A DNA stretch of 64,000 nt from an uncultured Oscillospiraceae bacterium (GCA_934446455.1 CAKSEE010000003.1:1-64000); one strand, 5' to 3'. Numbered from the stretch's first letter, positions 44,939 through 55,194 are shown. Program-made: numbers and translations. Notes: generated from the sequence alone by a model not told the origin.

Positions 44939-46084
44939 TTACGAATACAATCCGAGCGCCCTCAGCGCGAAATACTCCCCGAGAAGTGCGGCGAGCATTA
45001 CAACGTTGGATACCGTGAAGCACAGCATATACCGCCCCTTTTCCTGCGGACGCTGCGCGCACAGCTGCTTATACGAGATAAGGCTCGCCATTGAAGCTAT
45101 AAGCGTGCCAAGCCCTCCTGTATTCGTGCCGATAATGAGCCCCCGCATATCCTGCGTAAAGCCCGACAATAGCAGCGCCGCAGGCACGTTGCTTATTATC
45201 TGGCTTGAGGCTGCCGCCGTCAGCACCTCGTTTCCCGCGACAACGCTTTCAAGCAGCTGCCGCAGCGCAGGAATGCGCCCCATGTTCCCCACAAACACGA
45301 AGAATCCCACGAAAGTTGCAAGAAGCCCCCAGTCAACGCCGTGCAGCGTCTTTCTGTCCGCCGCAAGCACGCACACAAGCACCGCCGCTGCCGCCGCCTG
45401 CCACCGGATCACGCGCAGTACCGCAAGCAGGCACACCACAAAGAGCGCAATGTACATCGCAAGGCGCTTTTTGCCCGCTATCTCCTTTTTCTCCTCAAAG
45501 CGCACGGATATGCTCCCTCCGCCGCGCCTTAGCGCTATCCACAGCATTATCATCGCAAGGGAAAGCGCGCTGTACGGCAGCATAAGCGCGACCAGCTCGC
45601 CCGCTGTCATGCCCGCGCGGCCGTACAGGTAAAGGTTCTGCGGGTTGCCAAGGGGAGTAAGCATACTGCCGAGATTCGCCGCGGCGGTCTGCATTGCAAC
45701 CGCGCTCACGAGCCACTCGCGCTCCGCCTGCTCGCCCGCAAGGCGCAGCAGCTCAAACGTAAACGGCACGAAAGTTATAAGCGCCACGTCATTCGTAATC
45801 ACCATGCTGAAAAAAAAGCACATCAGCACAAGCGCAATAACAAGCCCGCGCACCGTCTTTACCCGCATCAGCAGCTTCTGCGCAAGCACGGAAAACACGC
45901 CGAGTCCCTTTAACCCTGCCACTACCGTCATCAGGCAGAACAATATGCCGAGCGTGCGCAGGTCTATGTATCCCGCATATTCCGCGTCGGGCGGCACAAA
46001 AAACATAGAAACGAGCGCGAGAAGCACTGCTATACACAGCACCGCCTCGCGCTTTATAAAATCGGCTACGCGCCGCATTTTCAT
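44939..46084 (-). CDS. SLC13/ArsB-NhaD-type anion permease
   Basis: 381 residues, about ten to eleven hydrophobic segments. The signature TNDVALITFVPFTFELL and a later NLGSMLTPLGNPQNLYLYG are typical of the ion-transporter superfamily that includes SLC13, ArsB and citrate transporters. Substrate cannot be told. ATG at 46084 is preferred over the GTG codons just before it; ATG at 46078 is also possible. Confidence 0.82.
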   Translation of the reverse strand: MKMRRVADFIKREAVLCIAVLLALVSMFFVPPDAEYAGYIDLRTLGILFCLMTVVAGLKGLGVFSVLAQKLLMRVKTVRGLVIALVLMCFFFSMVITNDVALITFVPFTFELLRLAGEQAEREWLVSAVAMQTAAANLGSMLTPLGNPQNLYLYGRAGMTAGELVALMLPYSALSLAMIMLWIALRRGGGSISVRFEEKKEIAGKKRLAMYIALFVVCLLAVLRVIRWQAAAAAVLVCVLAADRKTLHGVDWGLLATFVGFFVFVGNMGRIPALRQLLESVVAGNEVLTAAASSQIISNVPAALLLSGFTQDMRGLIIGTNTGGLGTLIASMASLISYKQLCAQRPQEKGRYMLCFTVSNVVMLAALLGEYFALRALGLYS

Positions 46085-46208
46085 CACCACTCACACAAAT
46101 AAGACAAAGACTAATACATCATTGGCACGCTTACGGCTTGCCAATCTCTTTTATTGTACGTCGCCATTTACCGCCATGCCGGGTACATCTTTCAAGTCCA
46201 TTCCAACT

Positions 46209-47570
46209 TTAATTTTGAAAGGAATTCTGCTCCTTTACCATTAACGTCACGCACTCAACGTGCCTTGTCCTCGGGAACAAATCGAACGCCCTTGCACTTA
46301 CCGCCCTGTAGCCAAGCTCGCCAAGCAGCTTTGCGTCGCGCGCGGCGGTGGCGGGGTCGCAGGAAATCATCACGATACGCTCTGGCGACATTTGCGCGCA
46401 CGAGTGCAGCGTCTGCGCAGAGCAGCCCTTGCGCGGCGGGTCGAGCATGATAACGTCGGGCTTTACGCCCTCTTTAGCGAAGCGCTCCGCCGCCTGTCCC
46501 GCGTCCGCGCAGATAAACTCTGCGTTTGAAAAGCCGCTGCGAAGCGCGTTCTGCCGCGCATTCTCCACCGCGTCGGGGACTATCTCCGCGCCGATAACGC
46601 GCGCCGCCTCTCCCGCCATGGAAAGCCCTATCGTTCCCGCGCCGCAGTACAGGTCGAGCACCAGCTTGCCGCGCGGCCCGGCGAACTCGCGCGCCTGCGC
46701 GTAGAGCCGCTCCGCAGCGGGCGTGTTCACCTGATAGAACGCGCGCGGCGATATCTCAACGCTCACCCCGCACATTGTGTCGGCTACAGCCGCACTTCCG
46801 CGCAGAACTATCTCGCGCTCTCCCAGAACAACGTTTGTCCTGTCGGGGTTGACGTTCGCGACAACGCCCGTTATCTGCGGGAACGCCGCGCAGACCTCCG
46901 CGGCAAGCCTCGAAAGCTCGGGAACCTTTCTGCGCACTACAAGGCACAGGCAAATCTCGCCGCTGTAATTGCCCTTTCTCAGGAATATATGCCGCAGAAC
47001 GCCCTCGTGCTTCTCCTCGTTGTAGGGGCTTATGTGAAGCGCGTCGGCGGCGCGCGTCACAAACTGCGTTATCTCCCCGAAAACGGCGGGCTGCAGCAGG
47101 CAGCTTTCCACCGCCGTCACCCTGTGCGAGCGCTCGGAGTAAAACCCGCATACCGTCCGCCCGTCGATACGCGCCACGGGCATTTGCAGCTTGTTGCGGT
47201 ATCCGCTCACGGCGGGGCTTGGCGCTATCGGCAGGAACTCGGGCGAAAGCCCGCCTATTCTTGCGAAAGCGTCCCTTACAATGCCGTCCTTTGCGCGCAG
47301 CTCCGCCTCGTAGCTTATGTGGCGAAAGCAGCAGCCGCCGCACCTGCCGTATACGGGGCAGTCGTTGTCGATTCTGTCCGGCGAGGGCGTCAGCAGCGCC
47401 TCTACCCTGCCAAAGGCGTAGTTTTTAAGCGCCTTTACTATGCGGCAGGAAATTACGTCCCCAACCGCCGTGAACGGCACGAACACCGCCATGCCCTCGT
47501 GGCGGGCGATTCCGCTGCCCTCACTCGTCATGGCGGTGATTTCAACCGTTATTATGTCGTTCTTCTTCAT
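46209..47570 (-). CDS. rlmD: 23S rRNA (uracil-C5) methyltransferase, RlmD/RlmCD type
   Basis: 453 residues. N-terminal TRAM domain (ITVEITAMTSEGSGIARHEGMAVFVP), four Cys for an iron-sulfur cluster (CPVYGRCGGCCF plus ESCLL), SAM motif VLDLYCGAGTIGLS, the DPPRKGCS motif and the catalytic Cys in ISCDPATAARD. It methylates uridine in 23S rRNA. Overlaps the end of prfB by four bases. Confidence 0.92.
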   Translation of the reverse strand: MKKNDIITVEITAMTSEGSGIARHEGMAVFVPFTAVGDVISCRIVKALKNYAFGRVEALLTPSPDRIDNDCPVYGRCGGCCFRHISYEAELRAKDGIVRDAFARIGGLSPEFLPIAPSPAVSGYRNKLQMPVARIDGRTVCGFYSERSHRVTAVESCLLQPAVFGEITQFVTRAADALHISPYNEEKHEGVLRHIFLRKGNYSGEICLCLVVRRKVPELSRLAAEVCAAFPQITGVVANVNPDRTNVVLGEREIVLRGSAAVADTMCGVSVEISPRAFYQVNTPAAERLYAQAREFAGPRGKLVLDLYCGAGTIGLSMAGEAARVIGAEIVPDAVENARQNALRSGFSNAEFICADAGQAAERFAKEGVKPDVIMLDPPRKGCSAQTLHSCAQMSPERIVMISCDPATAARDAKLLGELGYRAVSARAFDLFPRTRHVECVTLMVKEQNSFQN

Positions 47571-48679
47571 ATCTCGCCAAGGCTGCGCGCCTTAAGGTAA
47601 GCGTTGATGAAGCCGTCGATATCGCCGTCCATTACCGCCTGTATGTTGCCGTTTTCAAAGCCCGTGCGGTGGTCCTTTGCAAGGGTGTACGGCATGAACA
47701 CATACGAACGAATCTGGCTGCCCCACTCGATTTTGAGCTGCTCGCCCTTGATGTCGCTTATCTTGTCGAGGTGCTCGCGCTCCTTTATCTCAACAAGCTT
47801 TGCCATAAGCATTTTCATAGCGAAGTCACGGTTCTGCACCTGGCTTCTCTGCGTCTGGCAGGAGGTTACTATACCCGTGGGCTTGTGGATAAGACGTACT
47901 GCGGACGACGTTTTGTTGATGTGCTGACCGCCCGCGCCGCTTGCACGGTACACTTCCATCTCAATATCCTCGGGGCGTATCTCAACCGAAACGTCCTTTT
48001 CAATTTCGGGCATTACCTCGACGGAAGCGAAGCTCGTCTGACGTCTGCCCGAGGCGTCGAACGGAGAAATGCGCACAAGTCTGTGAACGCCGTGCTCGCT
48101 CTTAAGGAAGCCGTAGGCGTTGTACCCCTGTATCTGTATGGAGGCGCTCTTGATGCCCGCCTCGTCGCCGTCAAGCTGGTCAAGCAGCTCCACCTTAAAG
48201 CCGTGGTGGTCCGCCCACTTGTTGTACATTCTCAGCAGCATGGACACCCAGTCCTGCGCCTCCGTGCCGCCCGCGCCCGCGTGGAACGACAGTATTGCGT
48301 TGCAGCTGTCGTACTCGCCTGTAAGCAGCGTTGCAAGCTTCTGCTCCTCAAGCTCGGTAGTGACGGTCTGTGCGAGAGCCTTTGCTTCCTCCTCCATGCT
48401 GCCGTCCTGCTCTTCCTCGGCAAGCTCTATCATGGTGAGGACTTCCTCATGGTTCGTGCGCAGCTTCTCAAACCCGCTTATTGTAGACTTATACTGCCCT
48501 ATCTGCTGAAGAATAGCCTGGCTCTTCTCGGGGTCGTCCCAGAAACCCGGCTCTGTTGTTTTCATTTCAAGCTCGTCAAGCTTTATCTTGATTCCGTCAA
48601 GGTTGAGCGCTCCGCGAAGCTCCTCAATCTGCGGCGTGAGCGCCTCCATCGCAAGGCGCGTTTCGTCATACTGTATCAT
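47567..48679 (-). CDS. prfB: Peptide chain release factor 2
   Basis: 370 residues, full length in one frame. The GGQ motif is in GAGGQHINKTSSAVR (about residue 245); the stop-codon reading region includes SPFDASGRRQTSF. Most bacterial prfB genes need a programmed +1 frameshift near codon 25; here the region LRGALNLDGIKIKLDELE reads straight through with no in-frame UGA. Start after CAGGAGTG. Confidence 0.96.
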   Translation of the reverse strand: MIQYDETRLAMEALTPQIEELRGALNLDGIKIKLDELEMKTTEPGFWDDPEKSQAILQQIGQYKSTISGFEKLRTNHEEVLTMIELAEEEQDGSMEEEAKALAQTVTTELEEQKLATLLTGEYDSCNAILSFHAGAGGTEAQDWVSMLLRMYNKWADHHGFKVELLDQLDGDEAGIKSASIQIQGYNAYGFLKSEHGVHRLVRISPFDASGRRQTSFASVEVMPEIEKDVSVEIRPEDIEMEVYRASGAGGQHINKTSSAVRLIHKPTGIVTSCQTQRSQVQNRDFAMKMLMAKLVEIKEREHLDKISDIKGEQLKIEWGSQIRSYVFMPYTLAKDHRTGFENGNIQAVMDGDIDGFINAYLKARSLGEI

Positions 48680-48844
48680 TTCGGTTCACTCCTGTATCTG
48701 CGGAAATATACCGCCATATAGTTCTGAAGAATATTTTACATTTTATTATAACACATCTTCACGTTTTTTTCAAGTAGTAAAGCATATTTTTTTGGCAGCA
48801 GGACGCCGTGCGCCCATGTCTGCCATCGTCCGCAAACGAAAAAT

Positions 48845-48860
48845 CCCCGCCTGAGCGGGG
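48845..48860 (-). terminator. Terminator after mgsA
   Basis: CCCCGC-ctga-GCGGGG stem, followed on the minus strand by ATTTTTCG. Confidence 0.85.
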
Positions 48861-48917
48861 AAAAATCTGCATGAAATCCATGACTGCGGCAGCGCAGCCA
48901 TACCAAAAGCGCAAAAC

Positions 48918-49316
48918 TCAGCTGCGCATATACTCGCGCCAGTCGAGGTCGCCGCGCTCAAGTGCGTGGATAAGCGCCTCAGCCGTTGCAATGTTGGTTG
49001 CGACAGGGATATTATGTACATCGCACAGGCGCAGAAGGTTTATGTCGTTGGGCTCGTGCGACTTTGCATTGAGCGGGTCGCGGAAGAATATGAGCAGATC
49101 GATTTCATTGCAGCTTATGCTGGAAGCAAGCTGCTGGTCGCCCCCCTGCGAGCCGCTCAGGAAACGCTGGATATGCAGCCCCGTAGCCTCCGCAACGAGC
49201 TTTCCGGTCGTTCCCGTAGCGCAGATATTATGGCGGCTGAGTATGCCGCAGTATGCAATACAGAACTGAACCATCAGTTCCTTTTTCGAGTCATGTGCGA
49301 TTAGCGCAATGTTCAT
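48918..49316 (-). CDS. mgsA: Methylglyoxal synthase
   Basis: 132 residues, usual length. It has [16 protein letters not shown], the phosphate-binding [16 protein letters not shown] with active-site Asp nearby, and [15 protein letters not shown]. It converts dihydroxyacetone phosphate to methylglyoxal, a bypass when sugar phosphates accumulate. Encoded 27 bases after the MinD-like gene; this link with the cell-shape cluster is common in clostridia. Confidence 0.96.
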   Translation of the reverse strand: MNIALIAHDSKKELMVQFCIAYCGILSRHNICATGTTGKLVAEATGLHIQRFLSGSQGGDQQLASSISCNEIDLLIFFRDPLNAKSHEPNDINLLRLCDVHNIPVATNIATAEALIHALERGDLDWREYMRS

Positions 49317-49343
49317 TTTTCAAGCCTCTCTGTCCAAACCAAA

Positions 49344-50081
49344 TCAGTCTATTTTTATCGTCAGCGGAACGTCCTCGCCAAGAATACGCCTTGCTATAGC
49401 GGAATACGCCTTGTAGCCGCCGCAGGTCGTGGGAAGGGGCTGTCCCTTGGCGCCGCATATCTTGATGTTCTGGTCCTCGGGCACAACGCCTATAAGCGGG
49501 ATACCCACGCTGTCCATAACCTCGTCGAGGTCGTAGAGTATCTCCTCGTCCTTGAAGTTGGGGCTGACCTTGTTTATGACAAGACGCTGATTAGTGCAGT
49601 TCTTTACATAAAGGAAGTCTGAAAGGATAGCGCCGTCGCGCACGCATACGGTATCGGGCGTTGTTACCATAAGGATAAGCTCCGCCGCCTTGATAACGCT
49701 GAATACGGAGCTGCCGACGCCCGCCGTGTCGATGATTATGTAGTCGAAGTGCTTGCGCATCTCCTCGCATACGCCCATTATCTTCTCGGGATTTATGTCC
49801 ATAAAGGGGTTTCTTGTCGCGCAGACGAGATAGAGGTTATCCACCCTGTCAACCTTGGTAGTTGCAGTAAGGATATCAATTTTCCCCTCAAGGTATTCGC
49901 CGATATCGTGCTTTACCTTGTCCTTTATGCCGAGCATGATATCAAGACAGCGCAGACCGAAGTCAAGCTCTACCACAAGAGTTTTCTTTCCGAGCGCCGC
50001 AAGCCCCGAAGCAACATTTGCAGATGTTGTGGATTTGCCCGTGCCGCCCTTTCCTGCTGTTACTGCAATTATCTGTGACAT
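49344..50081 (-). CDS. minD: MinD/ParA-family septum-site ATPase
   Basis: 245 residues from ATG at 50081, which follows GAGGGGA. Deviant Walker A TAGKGGTGKSTTSANVA, then VVELDFGLRCLDIMLG (MinD-like) and DYIIIDTAGVGSS. Its place after mreBCD-mrdA suits MinD. No minC is present and the C-terminus (AIARRILGEDVPLTIKID) lacks a clear amphipathic membrane-targeting helix, so its mode of action may differ from that of classical MinD. Confidence 0.8.
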   Translation of the reverse strand: MSQIIAVTAGKGGTGKSTTSANVASGLAALGKKTLVVELDFGLRCLDIMLGIKDKVKHDIGEYLEGKIDILTATTKVDRVDNLYLVCATRNPFMDINPEKIMGVCEEMRKHFDYIIIDTAGVGSSVFSVIKAAELILMVTTPDTVCVRDGAILSDFLYVKNCTNQRLVINKVSPNFKDEEILYDLDEVMDSVGIPLIGVVPEDQNIKICGAKGQPLPTTCGGYKAYSAIARRILGEDVPLTIKID

Positions 50082-50188
50082 ATAAATTCCCCTCTCCGAC
50101 ATTAGTTTCATGATGTCATAACAGCTGCGCGTGCAACATTTTTTGTAAGGAATATCGCGCACGCTGTCATCATAGATTCTCTTTCTAT

Positions 50189-50217
50189 ATTTTATCACAA
50201 AATTCTCAGAATGAAAA
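50189..50217 (-). promoter_or_regulatory. Possible promoter of minD-mgsA
   Basis: Minus strand TTTTCA (50212-50217), 17 bases, TAAAAT (50189-50194), in the 250-base AT-rich gap after mrdA. No gene was seen in that gap. Confidence 0.4.
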
Positions 50218-50333
50218 GAGTTTTTTTCAATCTCGCAAATTTTTGTGAATAAAGGGTAATTTTTCTGGTTCAAACTTGGCTATTTTTCACAAAGATTCAT
50301 TCATTGGTTGAAATTTCCCCCGCACGATGCACA

Positions 50334-52421
50334 TTATTGTTCTGCGGCTTTTTTTGCAGGCTGGAGAGGCTCCGTAGCGAAGCCCTCTTCGTCGTACTCG
50401 GGGTTGAACTCGCCCGTGGCGTATGCCGAAATAAGGTTTGCGGCAATATGTCTGCTGAACTCGCCCTTTTCCATTACAATGCCGAACGCTATCTCGGGAT
50501 CGTCTGCGGGGTAAAAGCCGATTATAGCCGAATTATACGTAGTGACGCTCGTCTGCGGCGTTCCCGTTTTGGTCGCAACGTTCTCCTTGCCGACGCCCAC
50601 ATAGTCGTAGATGTTGTACCAGTTGTTATGCACCCACATTCCCGCGTTTGCGCTTACGCGCTTCATACCCTCTGTCACCGCGTCGAAAACCTCGTCCATG
50701 CCCTCGGAAAAATCGTCCGCGACAACGGGCTGCCTTTCCTCGATAAGCTCGGTGAAATCGTAGTTATATACCGCCTTTACAATGTGCGGCTCGTAGCGCA
50801 CGCCCCTGTTGGCTATCGTCATTGCCTGCACGGCAAGGTGCATGGGAGTCACCGCCGTTTCGCTCTGCCCTATGCCAGCCTGAATAACGTTGCCCGCGTT
50901 CCACTCCAGCCCCAGCTCGTCAAACAGCGCAAGAGACGTCATCTGCCCCGCAGCCATGGGTATCTCAAGCCCGAGCGTTTCGCCTATGCCGTAGCGCCCG
51001 CCCCAGTAGGCAAGCCTGTCGATTCCGAGCAGGCGCGCAGTTTCGTAGAAGAATATGTTGCAGGAATAGCGCAGACCGTCCTGCACGGTTATAGACCCGT
51101 GATAGCCGGTGCAGCTCGGGGTGTAGTCAGTGTAATAATGGTACACCTTGTTGCAGGTGATGTGCGTCTGCGGGGTGATAACGCCCTCCGCAAGACCCGC
51201 CGTAGCGGTTATCGTCTTGAACGTGGACCCCGGGCGGTACACGCCGTTAAGCGCGCGGTTGAACACGGGCGTGTAGTCCCTGCTCATAACCTCGGCGTAG
51301 TCGTTGATGTAGTCGTTGATGTCGTATCCGGGGGCGCTTACGCACGCAAGCACGCCCGCCGTCTTTACGTCAAGCACGACAACCGCGCCCGCGTTGCACT
51401 CCGTGCCTCTGAGCTGCGCGTCGTGGAGCGTGGTGTAGTGCGGTCCGTGCAGAAAGTCCATGTAGTTCTGCACGATATCCTGCACCATCTGCTGAAAGTC
51501 GCTGTCTATCGTAAGCATTACCGAATGCCCCGCCTGCGGCTCCTCGGTCACCTCGTCCCGAAGCTCGGTACCGTCGCTGCTGCGCGTTATCGTCCTCACG
51601 CCGCGCGTGCCGCGAAGCTCGCTTTCAAGCGCCTGCTCAACGCCCGAAAGCCCAAGGATGTCGTTCATCGTGTAGCCGCTGCTCTGAAGCTCGGCGTATT
51701 TTTCGGGCGAAATCGCCCCGACAGTCCCGCGGATATGCGGCGCGAGCGTTCCGTTGAGGTACACGCGCTCCCACCCCTCGGTTATGTCCATGCCGCTCAG
51801 CAGCGAATCAAGCTCCTTCAGCTCCTGCACGGTCTTTTCGCTTATCTCGCTTGCAAGTACAAACTGATTCCTGAACGAAAAGTCCTTTATCTGCATTTCG
51901 TAGCGCACGCCCGCAATGCAGCGCTTCATCTGCTCGGGGTATTCGTCGCCTATCTCATACGCCTTGTAGAGCTGATATATAACGTTATCTACCGTGGCAT
52001 AGCTTCCCATGCCGAGATTTTCCTTGACGCGCGTAAGTACGCTCTCGTTGTCGGTGGTAAAGGAATAGGGCTGCGTGCGCGTTATGGGCAGACTCTCGTT
52101 CCACTCCTCGCCGTTTTTCTGCAAAACGGTAAGAATGCGGTAGATTATCTCGTTTTCCGTGCCCTGCACAAGCGAAGCCCGCTGTAAGTTTACATTATAT
52201 ACTATTTTGTTGGTGTTGAGAATTTTGCCGCTGCTGTCTGCAATCTTGCCGCGCGCCGCCTCAATATCCTGCGTTGCGGTCTTGGTGCTTTTGGTCATGG
52301 CGAGGTACTTCGCCCCGTCAACAAGCTGTATCTGAAGCAGCCGCAGCCCGCACATAAACGAAACCACAACGACAAGCGCCGCAAGAATAAGCGAACGGAC
52401 AGTATCCGAGATTTTCTTCAT
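50334..52421 (-). CDS. mrdA: Penicillin-binding protein 2 (elongation transpeptidase)
   Basis: 695 residues. A membrane anchor at 10-30 is followed by the PBP dimerisation domain and the transpeptidase. Motifs: STFK in YRPGSTFKTITA (catalytic Ser about residue 400), SCN in YSCNIFFYE and KTG in VATKTGTPQ. It crosslinks peptidoglycan for side-wall growth with MreBCD. Start after CGGAGGAAAAG. Confidence 0.94.
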   Translation of the reverse strand: MKKISDTVRSLILAALVVVVSFMCGLRLLQIQLVDGAKYLAMTKSTKTATQDIEAARGKIADSSGKILNTNKIVYNVNLQRASLVQGTENEIIYRILTVLQKNGEEWNESLPITRTQPYSFTTDNESVLTRVKENLGMGSYATVDNVIYQLYKAYEIGDEYPEQMKRCIAGVRYEMQIKDFSFRNQFVLASEISEKTVQELKELDSLLSGMDITEGWERVYLNGTLAPHIRGTVGAISPEKYAELQSSGYTMNDILGLSGVEQALESELRGTRGVRTITRSSDGTELRDEVTEEPQAGHSVMLTIDSDFQQMVQDIVQNYMDFLHGPHYTTLHDAQLRGTECNAGAVVVLDVKTAGVLACVSAPGYDINDYINDYAEVMSRDYTPVFNRALNGVYRPGSTFKTITATAGLAEGVITPQTHITCNKVYHYYTDYTPSCTGYHGSITVQDGLRYSCNIFFYETARLLGIDRLAYWGGRYGIGETLGLEIPMAAGQMTSLALFDELGLEWNAGNVIQAGIGQSETAVTPMHLAVQAMTIANRGVRYEPHIVKAVYNYDFTELIEERQPVVADDFSEGMDEVFDAVTEGMKRVSANAGMWVHNNWYNIYDYVGVGKENVATKTGTPQTSVTTYNSAIIGFYPADDPEIAFGIVMEKGEFSRHIAANLISAYATGEFNPEYDEEGFATEPLQPAKKAAEQ

Positions 52422-52448
52422 CTTTTCCTCCGATAAGGGTATGTGTGC

Positions 52449-53045
52449 TCAGGTGCGTTCCTTGTCCTCGGCTTCCTCAGCCTCCTGCGCGGACTCCTCC
52501 AGCCTGCGCTCCTCGGCGGGGCGGGTCTTGCGGGAAATCAGCCTTACCAGCAAAAACACGGGGACTGACAGCAATATCGCGCCGCCGTATGCGGGCAGAA
52601 CGCTGTGCGTGAAGGATATCGCCGACTCGCTGCCCTCCCACGCCCAGTGCAGGAAAAGCATATCCATCGCCGCCATAACCGAGCAGAGCACCGCGTTCAT
52701 CACAAAGTGGCTGAAAAAGTTGCTTTTTACAAAGAACCGCGAAAGCAGCGAAATAAGCGGGCAGAACGCCAGCAGCCACAGCGACGAGAACCCCGCTACG
52801 GTCACTCCGTTCGCCATGTCAAGCATAAGCCCGCACACCGCGCCGAACACTCCTGCCGCAAGGTCGCCCTCAAACATAGCCACAGCCGACGCCAGCGGGA
52901 TTATAAGCAGCGGGCAGAACCCGCGAATAAGCGCGCTGCACTCCGCCGCGTAAAACAGCAGCAGCGCCGCAGAATACAAAAACCAGCGCATAAAGCACCG
53001 CAGCATAGCCCTGCGTGAGCGCGCCCTGCCCGATAATCTCTTCAT
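52449..53045 (-). CDS. mreD: Rod shape-determining protein MreD
   Basis: 198 residues from ATG at 53045, after GGGGAG; the in-frame ATG at 53072 would overlap mreC. Several hydrophobic segments (LLIIPLASAVAMFEGDLAAGVFGAVCGLMLD) match MreD. The C-terminal tail is charged (EERRLEESAQEAEEAED). A membrane partner of MreC. Confidence 0.85.
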   Translation of the reverse strand: MKRLSGRARSRRAMLRCFMRWFLYSAALLLFYAAECSALIRGFCPLLIIPLASAVAMFEGDLAAGVFGAVCGLMLDMANGVTVAGFSSLWLLAFCPLISLLSRFFVKSNFFSHFVMNAVLCSVMAAMDMLFLHWAWEGSESAISFTHSVLPAYGGAILLSVPVFLLVRLISRKTRPAEERRLEESAQEAEEAEDKERT

Positions 53046-53058
53046 AAATCTCCCCGCG

Positions 53059-53922
53059 CTATTCTCCCGCATTGAACGACAGCCCCTTGCCGTCGAAATC
53101 CACCACGGCGAACACCGAAGTCGCCGCAAAAACGTTCTCCGCAGGCTCTATGAGCGCGTGCTTTGAAAGGCCGTTGGGGTCGTCGTAGACTTCCGTCACC
53201 GTGCCTACCAGCAGGTCATCGGGAAAAAGCCCGCTCTGACCAGAGGTGAATATCACGTCGCCTGCTTCAATGTCCGCGTCCTTGAGTATGCCGCTCATCA
53301 GGCACTTGCCCTGCTCAGACGTTGTAAGGTCGTTCTCGATAAAGCCCGTGGCCTTTGAGCGCATGACGAACACGCCCACATTGACCTGCGGGCTTAAAAT
53401 AGTCGTGACTCTCGCATAGTTGGGCGCAAGGCTTGTAACCCTGCCGATAAGGCCCACGCTCGTTATCACAGGGTCGTTGAGCGACAGCCCGTCGTTTGTG
53501 CCGCGGTCTATCGTAAAGCCGCCGTAAATGTCGTTCGCGTTGCGTGAGATAACGCTGCACGGTTCGCTGAAAATGTAGTCCTCGTGCTGCTCCTTAAGCC
53601 CTAGCATTTCGCGCAGGCGCTCGTTCTCATCGCGCAGCCGGTCGCAGTCCATCGTCTGCTTGTACATATCCGTAAGCTGCGCGCGCAGCTCGTCGTTCTG
53701 CTGCTTATAGCTGTCGGCATTGACAAGCTTGTCGATAAAGCCGCTCACCACGTCGGAAATGGCGTTTGCCGCAGTGACGAACGGATACGTCACGGTGCTT
53801 ACTATCTGCTCGGGGATAGTCTCCGCGCCCTGCGTTACCGCAACATATGTCATAAGTCCGAGGATAAGCGCGCCTATGCAGATAAGTATTCTGAATCTTA
53901 TGCTGTGAAAAAAATCCTTCAT
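53059..53922 (-). CDS. mreC: Rod shape-determining protein MreC
   Basis: 287 residues from ATG at 53922, after CGGAG. One N-terminal membrane helix (ILICIGALILGLMTYVAV), a coiled coil (QQNDELRAQLTDMYKQTMDC) and two beta domains typical of MreC (TIDRGTNDGL, GLIGRVTSLAPNYARVTTI). It links MreB filaments to the wall enzymes. Confidence 0.92.
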   Translation of the reverse strand: MKDFFHSIRFRILICIGALILGLMTYVAVTQGAETIPEQIVSTVTYPFVTAANAISDVVSGFIDKLVNADSYKQQNDELRAQLTDMYKQTMDCDRLRDENERLREMLGLKEQHEDYIFSEPCSVISRNANDIYGGFTIDRGTNDGLSLNDPVITSVGLIGRVTSLAPNYARVTTILSPQVNVGVFVMRSKATGFIENDLTTSEQGKCLMSGILKDADIEAGDVIFTSGQSGLFPDDLLVGTVTEVYDDPNGLSKHALIEPAENVFAATSVFAVVDFDGKGLSFNAGE

Positions 53923-53982
53923 CGTACTCCGTAAAATGAACCTGCGGGGCAATCCTGTGCCGCAGGACCGCCCCGCAAATCA

Positions 53983-55002
53983 TCAATAGATAGTTTCGTC
54001 CTCGCTCAGGACGTCCTCAAGCTTGTCGATGTTCTCAAGCACCTTGCCCGTGCCGTCAGCAACGCAGTCGAGCGGGCGCTCTGCAATCTTTACGGGCATG
54101 CCCGTTTCCTCGTGTATCAGCAGGTCAAGCCCTCTGAGCAGCGCGCCGCCGCCCGCAAGCATAATGCCGCTTTCGATGATGTCCGCAGCAAGCTCGGGCG
54201 GGCATTTTTCAAGAGTGGTCTTGATAGCGTCGATAACGTGGGAGAGCGGTTCGGAAATAGCCTGGCGGACCTCCTCGGAAGTTATCGTGATGTTCTCGGG
54301 CAGACCGTTGAGCAGGTTCCTGCCCTTGATGTCCATGACAGGCTCGGTTTCCTCGGTCCTGAATGCGGAGCCTATGCCCACCTTTATGTTCTCTGCGGTT
54401 CTCTCGCCGATAAGCAGGTTGTACTTCTTCTTGATAAAGTTGATTATCGCTGAGTCGAACTCGTCGCCCGCTACCCTTACGGAACGCGCCGTTACAATGC
54501 CGCCGAGGGAGATTATCGCGACCTCGCTCGTGCCGCCGCCGATATCCACTATCATGCTGCCCATGGGCTCCGCCACGGGAAGCCCTGCGCCGATAGCCGC
54601 AGCCATAGGCTCCTCTATTATGGAAACGCGCTTTGCGCCCGCCTGCTCTGCCGCTTCCTTTACGGCGCGGCGCTCGACCGCGGTAACGCCCGAGGGAATG
54701 CAGATGATGACTCTCGCCTTGGACCTGCCCTTGAGCGCCTTCTTTATGAACTGCCCGAGCATAACGCTTGTCATGTCGAAGTCGGCGATAACGCCGTCCT
54801 TAAGCGGGCGTACAGCAACGATAGAGCCGGGCGTACGGCCGATGACGTCCTTTGCCTCCTGCCCGACGTAGCGCACCTGCCCCGCCTTTTTGTCTACGGC
54901 TACGACAGACGGCTCGCGAATGATTATGCCCTTTCCTCTCATATATACAAGCGTGTTGGCTGTGCCGAGGTCTATGCCTATGTCCTTGTTGATACCAAAC
55001 AT
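53983..55002 (-). CDS. mreB: Rod shape-determining protein MreB
   Basis: 339 residues, actin-like ATPase. Phosphate 1 loop [14 protein letters not shown], phosphate 2 [12 protein letters not shown], adenosine site [15 protein letters not shown]. It organises wall synthesis along the cell. First gene of the mreBCD-mrdA unit. Start after CGGAGG. Confidence 0.97.
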   Translation of the reverse strand: MFGINKDIGIDLGTANTLVYMRGKGIIIREPSVVAVDKKAGQVRYVGQEAKDVIGRTPGSIVAVRPLKDGVIADFDMTSVMLGQFIKKALKGRSKARVIICIPSGVTAVERRAVKEAAEQAGAKRVSIIEEPMAAAIGAGLPVAEPMGSMIVDIGGGTSEVAIISLGGIVTARSVRVAGDEFDSAIINFIKKKYNLLIGERTAENIKVGIGSAFRTEETEPVMDIKGRNLLNGLPENITITSEEVRQAISEPLSHVIDAIKTTLEKCPPELAADIIESGIMLAGGGALLRGLDLLIHEETGMPVKIAERPLDCVADGTGKVLENIDKLEDVLSEDETIY

Positions 55003-55119
55003 TTGAATTATCCTCCGTTGTAGTGGTGTGATGTTCTGCAGCGCCCTTTACGGGTCTGCCCTGTATATTATCGCGAAGCCGCCGCTGTCAGGCAGTCCCC
55101 GCAAAGATATCCAAATTAT

Positions 55120-55148
55120 ATTATAACATTATTTTGTACACGGGGCAA
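55120..55148 (-). promoter_or_regulatory. Promoter of the mreBCD-mrdA unit
   Basis: Minus strand TTGCCC (55143-55148), 17-base spacer, TATAAT (55120-55125), about 120 bases before mreB. Confidence 0.75.
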
Positions 55149-55194
55149 TATATTATTTATCTTAAATTTCGTATGTTTTATACATTTTTTTTGG

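Noticed and set aside
50304..52187. Long open frame antisense to mrdA
   Set aside because: Shadow of a certain penicillin-binding protein gene, without domain or ribosome site.
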